Assembly: GCA_023055355.1 (NCBI GenBank)
Contig: JALJCS010000007.1
Location: forward strand, 3,584,001-3,648,000
Length of the DNA: 64,000 nucleotides
Source: Agelaius tricolor
Taxonomy: Eukaryota; Chordata; Aves; Passeriformes; Icteridae
Reading direction: 5' to 3'
Under the pieces are notes generated by a model. It worked only from the letters and a program-made list of their open reading frames with translations. It made no database searches and was not told where the DNA came from. Both the position numbers and the translations under genes were made by a program. Each line of letters begins with the position of its first letter. The first letter of the stretch is position 1. Positions 1 through 40,000 of this stretch are shown here, one piece after another.

Positions 1-95
1 AGGGTGACATATTGAATATTCACTGTTTGTTCTCCTTACAGTCCTCCCTTGCTGAGGGAAACCAAACCCCCAGAGTTATCCTTTAGGCACTGAAA

Positions 96-396
96 GGAGG
101 TGCCAAGAAGGCTGGAGAGGGACCTTCACAATGGAGTGAAGGACAAGGGGGAATGGCCTTAAGCTCTAGGAGGGAAGGGTTAGATTAGATACTCCAAAGA
201 AATTCTTGACTCTGAGGACCTCTGTGAGGCCCTGACACAAGCTGCCCAAAGTTGTGGCTACCTCATCCCTGGAAGTGTCCAAGGCCAGGGTGTTTGGAGC
301 TCTGAGTAACCTGGGACAGCAGAAGTTCCTGCCTATGGCCAGGGACAAGACTATCTTCAGGGTCCCTTCCAACCCAAACCATTCTGTGAATTCCAG
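96..396 (+). mobile_element. CR1 LINE 3' fragment
   Basis: 5'-truncated CR1: the block from gacaagggggaatggcctta to the end signature tcccttccaacccaaaccat and attctgtgaattcc. In BRWD1 intron 28. Positions 400-925 hold no exon or repeat I can name. Confidence 0.8.
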
Positions 397-924
397 ACAG
401 TTTGCACAGGGCAGGACAAGGTCAATACACTGAGTCTGACCACTGAAGTCCAGAGATATCTTTGTTTACCCTTCCCCTCCTTTGTGTGAAGGCCTGTTTG
501 TTGATATAAAAAAGGGTGCACAATGTTAAAGACAAAGTGTAAGGACTTGAGGCATTAAGGACCTTGATGTCAGCAGCCACAGAGGAGATTCAGCATCCCC
601 AATCCAACTATCAGTGCAGACCAATAATTAATGTTCACAGAAAACTGCACTGCTTGCTTTGTGGAAGGGACACACAATTACTCAGTACAGGAAATGTGAA
701 GAGGTCAACAACTGCTTTTACTGTATTACTACTCATTAACAAGCTGCCACAAGCTATTACATATCCACACTGTGCTACAGCAGCAACTTAAGACCATTAA
801 GAAGTGACAATACCAGGAGTAAAATCATTGAAGTGAACAATTTATACATTGCCATAGCAATGAGGCAGTTGTGTGAGAGCAAAGGCCCTCCAATAACATT
901 GGAAATCAAATCTTTGTGTACTCA

Positions 925-28583
<27,659 letters not shown>

Positions 28584-29299
28584 GGCGGGCTGAGGGCGGC
28601 GGGCCCGGCTCGGCACGGCGCTGTCAGCGCCTCCCCTCCTCCCTCCCTCCCCTCACGGCCGCTCCCCCCGCTCCCCTCAGCGCTCCCTCCCTCCCTCTCC
28701 CCCCTCAGCGCAGCCTCGGCGGCGGCGCCGCCGCCATCGCCGCCGCACCACCCGCCACGGAGCCGCCGTCGACACCTCCGCCAGGAGCGCCCGCGGGGGG
28801 GCGGCGTAAAATAGTTCCCGAAGTACCGGGCGCTTCGAGCGCGCCGAGGGAACAGCGGTGAAGGCGTGTGGCCGCGGGGAACATATACGAAGGGAAGCGG
28901 GGTGGGTGGCGGGGGGGATGGTGGGGAAGGCGGCGGGTGAGGAGAAGGGGAGGCGGAGGCGCGGAAGGATCGCGCGAGGAAGGCGGCGGTGACGCGCACC
29001 GGGGGCGGGGCTGAGCGCGGCGAGGCGGCAGCGCTGAGGGGTGGCGGGGGAGAGGCGGCGGCGGCCGCGGCGCTGCTCCGCTCCGCTCGGCCCCGGGAAC
29101 GGCGGTGCTACCGCCGCTGTCTCGGCCTTCCTAGCCCGGGACAGCCCTCCCGGGACCCGCGGCGAGGCACCGAGAGCCGGTTCATGGGGGCGATGCAGTG
29201 ACGGAGCGGACGCCGTGTGCCGCCAGGCCAGGGCCTTTGCCTCGAGTGCCGTGTCCGGCTCTGGGCTCCTCACTGCGAGGATATCGAGGGGTTTCAGCT

Positions 29300-29712
29300 T
29301 ATCCACAGAAGGGAACGGAGCTGGGAAGGGGCTGGAGAATCCCTGAGGGAGCTGGGCAGGGGCTGGGGCTGGAGCAAAGGAGGCTCAGGGGGCCCTTGTG
29401 GCTCTGCACAAGTCCCTGCCAGGAGGGCACAGCCGGGGGGGTCGGGCTCTGCTCCCAGGGCACAGGGACAGGAGCAGAGGGAACGGCCTCAGGCTGGGCC
29501 AGGGCAGGCTCAGCTTGGACACGGGGAGAATTTTTTCGCTGAAAGTGTGATTAAACATTGGAATGCGCTGCCCAGGGAGGTGTTGAAGTCCCCGTTCCTG
29601 GAGGAGTTCAAGGAACGACTGGAAGTAGGGCGTTGACAAAGGGTTGATCAGTCAAAGGTTGGACTCGATGATCTCAGAGGTGTTTCCAAAGCTAAATGAT
29701 TTTGTGATAATG
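29300..29712 (+). mobile_element. CR1 LINE 3' fragment
   Basis: CR1 of a different subfamily, with attggaatgcgctgcccagg, gttggactcgatgatctcag and a degenerate attttgtgataatgtgatt end. Intergenic, just upstream of the BRWD1 CpG island. Confidence 0.8.
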
Positions 29713-30019
29713 TGATTCAAAGTGCACTGCGCCGCGTGGTGCCCAGTGTGTGCCATGCCTGCAGGGATTTGGGAGCATCAATGCCGTGTCCCTGTCAGAG
29801 TTTAGGGCTGGCCCAGCCTCTGCTGTGACTGCAGAGCCCCGTGCGGGCTGCAGGGGGGCACCTGGGCATCCCCAAACACCAGCTTGGAGAGGGGCATTTC
29901 CCACACCACAGCTCTGCTCCCCTGGCATCACTGAGCCAAAAAAAAGCAGCTCTGCCCCCATGCCTGTGCCACCTCGAGCCTGGCTCCTGGAGGCAGGATT
30001 GTGGGAGCCAGGACATCGA

Positions 30020-30440
30020 GCTGTGAGGAGGCTCCAGGATGGGCAGAGGGATGGAGCAGCTCTGCTGGGAGGAAAGGCTGGCACAGCTGGGATTGTTCAC
30101 CTGCACAGGAGAAGCTTTGGGCTGAGCTCAGGGTGGCCTTGCAGGGCCTGCAGGAGCCCCAGGAAAGCTGCAGAGAGACAATTTCCAGGGCATGCAGGGA
30201 CAGGACACTGAAAATTTACAAGTTCAGATCAGATTTTAGGAAAAAATTCCTCCCTGTGAGGGTGGGCAGGCCCTGGCACAGGGTGCCCAGAGCAGCTGGG
30301 GCTGCCCCTGGATCCCTGGCAGTGCCCAAGGCCAGGTTGGACACTGGGGCTGGAGCAGCCTGGGACAGTGGGAGGTGTCCCTGCCATGGCAGGGGTGGCA
30401 CTGGATGGGCTTTCAGGTCCCTTCCAACCCAAACCATCCT
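30020..30440 (+). mobile_element. CR1 LINE 3' fragment, young copy
   Basis: CR1 with the block gctccaggatgggcagaggg through to ttccaacccaaaccatcc. Positions 30031-30190 read almost identically to 39487-39646 and 62644-62803. Intergenic between BRWD1 and HMGN1. Confidence 0.88.
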
Positions 30441-31809
30441 TGATCTTCTTTCTTTCCCACAGCTGTTTCCCAGCCATGCCCAGCATGAACGCTGATAAAA
30501 ACAGCAATGGCTGCACTCATGTTACATTTTAAATCCAAGGTCTTGGCCTATTTCATTCCCCACCTTTGGTACCTTAAAATGCATTTTTAGAACCTTGAAG
30601 TAAATTACTTTTATGTCTCATTCACTTAACCCAAACAATTACTAGTAATATACAAAGACAACAGAGTATGTTACAAGAAAGAAGTTTTGTTTTTTGTTCT
30701 CCTGCTGTTGTATTTTGGACCAGATTGTGCTCCATTGGATTCAAATCTGCATCAGCTCTCACTCCAGTCCTTAGCTGAAGAGCAAATAAATCTGGTATCA
30801 CACAGGACAGAGTAATATTGAGAAGTTACAATAAATTAAGCAGTGGGTGATAGATGTGAGGGACATGCTGAAAGTGCACAGGATCACAGCACCAGAGACC
30901 CAAAACACATGAACAACAGACACTGTGTAAAAGCAGGGATGAGTGGTTATTTTAGGGGATTTACCTGCAAGTTTATTACTTATTTAACTGGTGGGTTGAG
31001 CTTGCCAAAACCAGAGAGTAAATAATATCATAGAGCTAAATCTTGTTACTATTAAATTAAACCAACAAATAGGAGGGGGATGTTGGGGGAAGTGAGTTAG
31101 AAAAGTGGCATCAATTTCCAATTTTGAATATTGGAAATTGAAATATCCAAGAACTTGAAGCCAAAGCCAGGTGTGCTCTGTGAGGAATGGAACAGGAGCA
31201 GGTTGTGCTCTAAGGCTGGGAGGCTTCCTATAAAAAAGTTAAAGATTGCTAAAGTATTGAATGGTAAAAATGGTAAAATTCTTCTTGAAATGAGAATATT
31301 GATTAAGAAAGCAAATTAGAGGTGAAACTGAAGTGGCTTTTTTTAGAAATAACTGCAACAATTTGAAAAAGGCACTAAAAATGTACAGGAAGCAGGGACT
31401 GGGCTTGCAGGTGTTACTTAGGAGCATAAACAAATTCTGGGGTAAGAGGAAAAAAACCCAACAAAGAACAAAGTGTTAGTGTTTGAGCTTGGCTCCTCCC
31501 AGGACAAGGTGACAGTTGTCTGGCTGGCATCTGACACTCACTCATTATTGACTTTTTTAAAAGCAAACAGCAGCAGCACAAAGCTCTCAGCTTTCAAACT
31601 GCAAGTTTAGACCAACACTGCAATTCTGCAGTCCCTGAACTGCCACCCATCTCCTGAAAAGTACAACTTTAACGCTCTGAAGGACACAGTTACAAACCCA
31701 AACCACAGCACTCAGATTATGAGTTCACAGTCAATACAGGAGCTATGGAAACATCCTTTCATAATCAAGATTTATTTGGCTTTTGTTTGGTGATCACAAA
31801 CACTATCAA
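30441..31809. other. Intergenic gap BRWD1-HMGN1
   Basis: AT-rich sequence with no supported gene or repeat. A small inverted repeat TTTCCAAT/ATTGGAAA occurs near 31115-31140. Confidence 0.5.
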
Positions 31810-32600
31810 CAATTTTACAATTGTTTTTATTCACACAGCTTTTTTAATCTAAAAACTAATTGTTTTTTTTTTTTCTAGCACTATTTCAAATATTTTTCAC
31901 TCAATCTTTGTAGACAAGCTGTCCTTGAAAACTAGATGTGAAGTTCCAGTATCTCAAATATTGACATAACAAGTTCCATCTGCCAAGCAGAAACTTTTAC
32001 TTAAGACAGTATTTAAAGATATAAAATCAAAGTTTCCAATCTTTTGCATCACAGCTACAAAGTTGTTGGAAAAAAATAAAGCTGCAACTACCAAAAATAA
32101 CTTTGTCACTGATATACATCACTCAGCAAGGAATCCAGCACTAGGGAGCAGTTTTATTAGATAAGCAATTCTACTGATGGTACAACCATAGAGAAGGATA
32201 AATAACTAAAATGTTAAGACATTCTCAACACATCATTATGAATTCCAAAGTCTGATCTGTGCTATGCTTCATTTTATAGGATAGAAAACTGTCCCTTGGA
32301 GTCTGTGGAACATGAGGCTTAATCAAGGCCTCAATGCCCTCTCCTTAATTAACACACTGTTAATTTCTGGTTTCATAGAAAACAGTCAACCAGTACATGA
32401 TTTTACCACTTAAAAAAAGCATTTACACTTATCTAAATATGTAAAAAAATGGGTTGAGTTGGGATTCTCTCCTTTTTAAAAACGTGTTTTCTAGAACTAC
32501 TAAAAAACTTGCATTTACAAAATAGTTGATAAAAATATTCCTCTGAATTGTACACGAAGAAAGGTTTAAGGACCACCAGTTCCAGATGTGGGAGCAGGTG
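31810..32600 (-). other. HMGN1: HMGN1 3' untranslated region (approximate end)
   Basis: AT-rich sequence directly after the HMGN1 stop. On the minus strand an AATAAA signal is read at 31826-31831, giving a UTR of roughly 800 bp, close to the known length of HMGN1 3' UTRs. Other AATAAA-like sites exist, so the end is approximate. Confidence 0.55.
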
Positions 32601-35600
32601 TCACTCAGACTTCACTTCTTTCTCTGCAGCTGCATCAGGTGCTGGGGTCTGAAAAGGGGAAAAAAAACCAGAACAATTCAGTGCAGGAAGTTTTTAGTGG
32701 CTCTGATTAGTTTGGAGTGGTTTTAATGCACATTAAACCCTGCACAGAATAACCCTGACTCGTTCTTGCAGATTTCTCTTGGATCATGACCTGCTAAACC
32801 AAGCTTCACAAAAAGGCTTTTTGGAATCACCAGGATGGATTTCAGGATGTTGATTTGTTACTAAACACACACTGCAAAGCATTTTAATTTTAATTGCATT
32901 ACTGCCTTCATGACAGAAAAAACTTCAGCTTTTACACAATATCTATCAGGTGTTTAGAAAATCCATGAGGTAACACTTGATGACTTTAAATTTCAGTGCC
33001 ACACTTCAAATATTCTTCAAATCTTAACCCTGTTTGAATTCTTAGCAAACAATAACATCCCACAGGACAGACTCTGCCTCTTCTGGACTTTGGTATAAAA
33101 TTACACCTGGAATTTTGGGTGTGTGACCAATCATCATCCATTCCTTGTAAATTTACATAATCTCTGCACAAGTGAACTAAAGGGACTCCAGGTGGGAATG
33201 CTGCCAAATTTGGTTCCACTGCTGACACTTTACAAGCACAAATTAAAAGACTGCAATAATGCCAAAAATTGACTCAGCTGAAGAACTCTTTAGTTAGAGC
33301 ACAACTTTTTCACACTGGAAGCTTGCAAATGACAAACTGTTATCCCAGAGTAAATCCTCCTGCTCACTGAAGTACCTCCTGCTCACTGTACCTTCCCAAA
33401 TAAAAACCAAAATATTCCACTGAACCAAAACCAAACCAAAATAAAGAATCAAAATACTCCACTGAACTCCTGCAAATGTTTGTCACAGAAACCTGACACC
33501 AAGCCCAGGCCCATTATTCCCACACTTGTGTTTCATCCCTGCAGATCTGGGTGTGAATTTGTAACTATGTCTGCATTGCAGGAGTGCAGTACAGAGTGCA
33601 GGATGCTCCAAGTGACCTGAGCCATGACTCTCCCAAAAGTTCAGCCACTCTGGCACTGTGGTGCAGCCAAGACTCACCTGGCACAGCAACAACTCATTAA
33701 TTGTTGTACTTTGTCCCTGCACCAACCTGTCCCTTCTCCCAGCAGGGTCTGTCAATGGCACCTCAACTTTGCAACTCTGGGTTTTCACTCAAGACTCTTT
33801 CCAGACCCAAGAAAAAGAATATTTCATTTGTCAAGAAAATTTTGTAGCAAAAAAAAAAAAACCCAACACCCCAACTTCTCAATAACAGCAAAACCCAAAC
33901 CCAGCCCTCCAAACTTCACCTCCTCAGTTTTAGCTTCCCCATTCTCTGCAGGCAGGTTGTCCTTTGTCTGCTCTTGGTTTGTCTCTTCTGTCTGTTTTCC
34001 TTTAGGCCCCTTCTTCCCCTTGGATGGAGCTTTCTTGTCCTCAGATTTATCCTACAATGAAATACATTTCCAGTAAGTCAATTGTTATGACCTTCCAGGT
34101 AAACCTTGAAAACAATAAAAACCACAAAACAAAGACAGATTTGCTAAGCTACCAACAGCTCCTGATCACCCACTTATAAAATATTTCAGAATTTCATAAT
34201 TGCAACACACTGACTTCTATATCTCAAATGCCAAAATATATTTTTCTTCATTAATATTTATTTTAAAAGCCCACTAAGTAACTCCATAATGAGCTAACTT
34301 CTCACAAGTAGAAAAAATACTGAGGATTGTTTTAAAAACTGAGAAAAGTTTTAAAAACTGACGAAGTTGATGCAAAAAAGGGTGTTTTTTTGATGAATCA
34401 AATAAAAAAAGCTTTGACTGTTAATTAATAGCTTGAAGTAGCTATAAGCAGAAAATCTGTATCACACATGTCAGTCAACATCAATGAGCAGCAGTAAGTA
34501 CAGATGCATCACAGACACTCAAACAAAAAGGAAATTATAACTCAGTAGCATTGGAAAGCTTCCCCAAATTCTTTGGGCTTACAGCCCTGAGAGTGGGAAC
34601 ACACTGACACTCAAACCACCAGAATGAAGGTGAGTTCCTCATCAGTTACTGCTCAAGAGGATTAATGCAATGAAAACATCAGGAAGTCTGCAAAGATGAT
34701 GAGTTTATCTGAAATTAGACCATCACAGAAGAGTTTGGGTTGAGAAGGGATCTTAAAGATCATCTCCTCCAATCCCCAACACCTCCCACTGTCCCAGGCT
34801 GCTCCCAGCCCCAGTGTCCAACCTGGCCTTGGGCACTGCCAGGGATCCAGGGGCAGCCCCAGCTGCTCTGGGAATTCCATCCCAGCCCCTGCCCAGCCTC
34901 ACAGGGAGCAATTCCTGCCCAATATCCCATCCAGCCCTGCCCTTTGGCAGTTAGAAGCCATTCCCTGTCACTCCAGCCCTTGGAGATTGTCTCTCGTCAT
35001 CTTTCTTACCAACTCCCTCCAGGTACTGAAAGGTCACGATGAGGTCACCCCAAAGCTTTTAATCAACACATCACTAAGAAAAGCTTAAGATGACAAAGGA
35101 ACACTTAACAACACAAACAGCAGCAAGCCAAAGGACACAAAGCCTTTTTTAATTCTCCCAAAAGGCAAAGAATTTGACACCTCACTTATTTTCACTGTGA
35201 AAGCTGTGCTGAAAAATTCAAAGATCATACAAAGCCACTTTCTTACACACAAACGCCTGAAAGCTTGACCACGTGAATGGAAGTTCATGAGGTTTTTGAG
35301 TGGCTAATACAATTTTTTCCCTCTCTTAACACACTGCTTGAAAACATCAGTAGGTGTGTTTTATCCCCTCTTGTTCCACAGAGGAAATACAACGCTATGC
35401 ACAGAATCATTCCGTTTGGAAAAGTCCTCCAAGATACTCCAACTTTAACTGAGCACCACCCTGGCAACCAGAGCAGAGCAAACAACATCCCGGCCTATCC
35501 TTGGACACCTCCAGGGATGGTGACTTCACCCCCTCCCTGGGCAGCTTTTCCAATGCCTGCCCAGCCTTTCTGTGAAGAAATTCCTCCTGATGTCCTAACA

Positions 35601-36487
35601 CAGTCGCTGTGACAGTCAGGTAAGTTCCACCCAATACCAACCCACAATGTAACACGCATGGATCCGTGCCCACACTACCGTGCAATGCCTGGAGCTTAAC
35701 AAGGCTCTACAGCCACGGTGGTGGAATGTACCTGTAAATACTGGCAAAAGCACATCAAAACAACACTTCAGCCAAGTTCCCACAAGGAATAAAACCATTC
35801 CAGCACGATGCACCGAGGACACCACGCGGGATACCCCCAGGCACTACCTCCTCTCCCTTCCCTTTTCCAATTCACTCTCACCTTCGCCGGTAACTTTTTA
35901 GGTTTCGGCTCTGCTTTGGCAGGCGCGGGTTTCTGAGGAGAGAGAATAAGTCAGGCGTGGATCCGGCCCTCGGGGACCCGTCCCGGGCACGGCCTCCCGC
36001 CCATCCCGGCAGGGCCCCGCCGCTCGGCACTTACCGCGGAGAGCCGCGCCGATCGCCGCTTGGGCTGCGGGGGACACACGGACGGACACAGGGACAGAAA
36101 GAGAAGGGCGTGAGGGGCGGGCGGGCCGGGCAGCCCCGCCTGCCCCGCCGCCCTGCTCGCTCCTTACCTCCTCAGGGGCGTCCCCGTCCGCCACCGTCAC
36201 CTGCAACACACCGAGCGCGTCAGCGAGCGGGGCGGCCCCGGCCCCGGCCCCGGCCCCCGCCCGCCCCTTCCCGGACCGCGAGTCCCGCCGAGTCCCCCCG
36301 AGCCTCCCTCCCACACGCCCTGCCCCCTCCCCGGCACAAGGGGATGGCGCCGGCCCCCGGTACCGCCCGCTGAACCGGAGCCCGCGGTGCGGCCGCTTCC
36401 CGCCGAGCCCGCTCCCCACGCGCCCCCGGCCGTGCCCTCCCGGCGGCTCCGCTCGCTGCCGCCCGCCTTCACCTTCCTCTTGGGCAT
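32601..36487 (-). CDS. HMGN1: HMGN1, high mobility group nucleosome-binding protein 1
   Basis: Small nuclear protein that binds nucleosome cores and loosens chromatin. Six coding exons on the minus strand: 36473-36487 (MPKRK), 36168-36200 (VTVADGDAPEE), 36035-36064 (PKRRSARLSA), 35882-35932 (KPAPAKAEPKPKKLPAK), 33920-34051 and 32601-32648, joining in phase 0 throughout for 102 residues, the usual length for the family. The nucleosome-binding domain is at about residues 17-42 with the invariant RRSARLSA core. The C-terminal regulatory part is acidic and ends EKEVKSE before TGA at 32601-32603. The tiny first exon and the six-exon layout match vertebrate HMGN genes. It shares a CpG island head to head with GET1. 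Confidence 0.96.
34735..35060 (-). mobile_element. CR1 LINE 3' fragment
   Basis: Reverse CR1: gtttgggttgagaagggatc, ccactgtcccaggctgctcc and a long CR1 body to about 35060. In HMGN1 intron 4. Confidence 0.85.
35400..35605 (-). mobile_element. CR1 LINE fragment (diverged subfamily)
   Basis: Reverse CR1 with acagaatcattccgtttgga, cacctccagggatggtgact and aagaaattcctcctgatgtc. HMGN1 intron 4. Confidence 0.75.
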
Positions 36488-37060
36488 CTCGACGCTCCGG
36501 GCCGCGACCCCCGCGGCTGCGGCTGCTCGTGTGGCGCGGCTGCTACTGCGAGCGAGCGCTGCTGCTGCGGCCGCCTGCGCGCCCCAGCCCGGCTGCGCAG
36601 CGGAGCCGCCGCCCCCCTCCCCATCCCAGCAGTGCCAGCGGCGCCGCAACAGGATCCAGCCGGATCGGCGCGCGCCCCGCCCCGCCCGAGCGCACCGCCT
36701 CCCCATTGGCCCGCCCGCGTCACGTGCCCCGCGCGCGCGACCCCGCCTGCCCTCAGGCCGGCGCTGTGAGGCGGCGGCGGCGGCGGCGCGGGGCCCATGG
36801 CGGAGAGCGGCGCCTGGCTGCTGGTGCTCAGCGCCGTGTTCCTCTGCAACGCGCTCAAAATCCTGCTGCCCTCCTGCTCCTCCCTCGTGAGTGATGGCGC
36901 CGGTGGGGGAAACGGGAGGATGGCTGGGAAGGGAGCCGGCGGGGCGTTAAGGGGTTCTCCCAGTACAGGGGGGAGCGGTGCCGGGGTCCCGGCGGGGACG
37001 GGCGGGGTCTGGTCGTGCTGCCGGCCTTGCAGAAGAGAAGCTGGTGCTGGAGCGTAGCCC
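35950..37060. promoter_or_regulatory. Shared bidirectional CpG-island promoter of HMGN1 and GET1
   Basis: HMGN1 starts leftward at 36487 and GET1 rightward at 36797, leaving 309 bp between the start codons. The space holds clustered GC boxes (around 36672-36688), an inverted CCAAT box (ATTGG, 36705-36709), a canonical E-box CACGTG at 36721-36726 and long CG-rich runs. There is no TATA box. The same element most likely drives both genes; this is inference from layout. Confidence 0.8.
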
Positions 37061-40000
37061 CGGTTTCTGCGGGATGAGTTACCGCTGTGTTCAGTGGTGC
37101 TCCTGAGCCTCCGGCCCTTGGGATGCATCGCGGAATCATGGAATGGTTTGCACTGGAAGGAACCTTAAGGATGATCTGCTCCCACCCCCCTGCCGTGGGC
37201 AGGGATCCTTCCCGCGGGCTTGGCTGCTCAGAGCCCCGTCCTGGCTGCTCCTGAGCTCCTCCAGGGATGGGGCAGCCACAGCTTCCCAGTTTTTGGGGTA
37301 GGAAGGACAGCTTTGCTCAGTCTTGCGTGTTTTCAACAGATGGACGTGCCCATTGTTGAGATGGGAGATCAGTGGATACGGAGATTAAGGAGTTAAGTCA
37401 TTGTAGGAATAAATCTCAATAATCTGATCAGGGTGCCCCTGTTCTGATCTGAAGCATTCCTGTGGAAGCGTGGATAATGGAATTGAGGACAAATAAATTC
37501 TGTGACTGCCAGATAAACTCACATGTGTACAAAGATGCTGAAATCCCTGTAGATCTGCTCTGCCGTGGAAATAACTTCACTGGCACAGAGATCAGTGTGC
37601 ATTGTTCAAAATGGACAAAAATCCTTTAAACCCTAAATCACCGTCAGCAGTTTGGGAAGCTGAACTCAGTGTTGCTAGAGATGAGTGATGAAAGAGCCAT
37701 TTGAGGAGAGGCTGAGGGCATTTGGTTCCTTCAGTCTGCAGGAGGCTGAGATTGGGATCTGCAGCTCCTCCCGAGGGACAGCTCCAGTCTCTGCTCTGGC
37801 ACAGGGACAGCACCCAGGGAGCAGCTGCAGCTGGGCCAGGAGGGATTTAGGTTGGATTTAGGGAAAGGTTCTTCCCCCAGAGGGTGCTGGGCACTGCCCG
37901 GGGAATGGGCACGGCCCCGAGGCTGCCAGAGCTCCAGGAGCCTTTGGACAGGGATGCCCAGGGGGGGATTTTGGGGGGTTTGGGCAGAGACAGGGCTGGG
38001 ACTCAATTCCTTGTGAGTCCTTTCCAACTTAGGATATTCTAAGATTCTCTGAAGATCTCTGCTCAGCCTTCTGCTGTGGTTTGAGGCTGAAGATGGTGCT
38101 AATGCTCTCACTGTCTGCAGGCCTGAGAACAGCATCCATGGGGAAATAAATTACATGTGTCTTGGGGAAGCTGGAAGATTTGCTAAGGAACAGCAAGAAA
38201 AAGATTTTGTGTCCTTTTGTGCCTGCATTTCTATGGCAAACAGAGTTCATGAACTGACAAGCAGGTGGTGCCTCAAGAAAAGAAATCAGGAAAGTAAAAG
38301 GAAGGGAGAAAATGTTGGAATACTTGGCTGCTGGAGCTGGAAATGATCACAGAATCATTTAAACTGGAAAAAACCTTCAAGATCATTGAGTCCAGCTTGA
38401 GGCTGTTTCATGTCATCTTGTCACTTGTTCTCCTGTCACCCAAGGATTTCCTGCATCTCAATGAAAGGGCCTTTTCTATGGCAAACTTTTGAGATCATAC
38501 TTTATACACACTAAAGCGAATCAGTGGGATCCTGGACCAGGAATTGATCATTTCCTTCACTTCTCAGATATCCAGGCTGCTGCAGAAGGATGCAGAGCAG
38601 GAGTCCCAGATGAGAGCTGAGATCCAGACCATGAAGCAGGAGCTTGCCACCATCAGCATGATGGACGAGTTTGCCAGATATGCCCGGCTGGAGAGGAAGA
38701 TCAACAAAATGACAGACAAGCTCAAAACCCACGGTACAGTGCCATGGCTGCTCCTGCTCCACAAGGAAAAACATTTTCTGTTTCTGAAAAGCTGCCAAGA
38801 GCATTTTCAGCTTTAAGTATTTGTCCTTCAAACTTGCCTTCCCTCTTTCCTCTTTCCTTTCCTCCCCTCCTCTCCCCTCCCCTTTCTTTCCCTTTTTCCT
38901 CTCCTCTCTTTCTCTCTTTCTTTCTCTCTCTCCCTCTCCTTTTTTTTTCCTCTTTAAACTATTTGAAAATCTTACCTGTGTCTTTCCAGGAATTTCCTGG
39001 GCTTCACTGTGTAATTTTTTATTCTTTCTCAGTGTTGCCCATCACTGAATCCTGTTTTGAGAAGTCAAGGTAGAAATTACAGTGTGATACAGAGCTGGCA
39101 GTTTGTTGTAAAAGGGTGTTTTTAATATAGCTATAAATCATTTGGAAAGAGATTTTTAAACAGGGTAATGTCCAGCCTTAAAGAGTGAAATATTAAAGAA
39201 TTACTAATTTAATGTAATTATAATTCATTATTATAAGCAATGGAAACTAATATTTTCTTTTTCTATAACAGTGAAAGCACGAACTGCCCAATTGGCCAAA
39301 ATAAAGTGGGTCATAAATATTGTATTCTACATATTGCAGGTAAGTCAATATTTTGTTATGGATGCAATTTAACCCAAATGCTCAGTAGTGTTACAATTCT
39401 CTCCTGCTTTATTGGCCTGTATCTGGTCACTCAGGGCTCCTCCAGCCCAGGGAGGAGCTGGAGCTGCTGCAGAGAGCCCAGAGGAGGCTCCAGGATGGGC
39501 AGAGGGATGGAGCAGCTCTGCTGGGAGGAAAGGCTGGCACAGCTGGGATTGTTCACCTGCACAGGAGAAGCTTTGGGCTGAGCTCAGGGTGGCCTTGCAG
39601 GGCCTGCAGGAGCCCCAGGAAAGCTGCAGAGAGACAATTTCCAGGGCATGCAGGGACAGCACCCAGGGAATGGCTTCACACTGAAAAATGACAGGTTCAG
39701 ATCAGACATGAGGAAGAAATTCCTCCCTGTGAGGGTGGGCAGGCCCTGGCACAGGGTGCCCAGAGCAGCTGTGGCTGCCCCTGGATCCCTGGCAGTGCCC
39801 AAGGCCAGGCTGGACACTGGGGCTGGAGCAGCCTGGGACAGTGGGAGGTGTCCCTGCCATGGCAGGGGTGGCACTGGAGGATCTTTAAATTCCTTCCAGC
39901 CCAAACCATTCTGTGATTCCAAGGACACAGAGCTTGGCAGACAGAAAGAGTTTCTGGAACTGGAAGGGAAATGATGAATACATTCTGGTAGTTGAGGATG

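Noticed and set aside
29217..29636. 139-codon plus-strand frame
   Set aside because: Its C-terminal part (VIKHWNALPREVLKSPFLEE) is the standard 3' tail of CR1, not a host gene.
36469..37128. 219-codon minus-strand frame over the HMGN1/GET1 promoter
   Set aside because: Low-complexity Ala/Arg/Pro translation caused by the CpG island; the real HMGN1 start lies in another frame.
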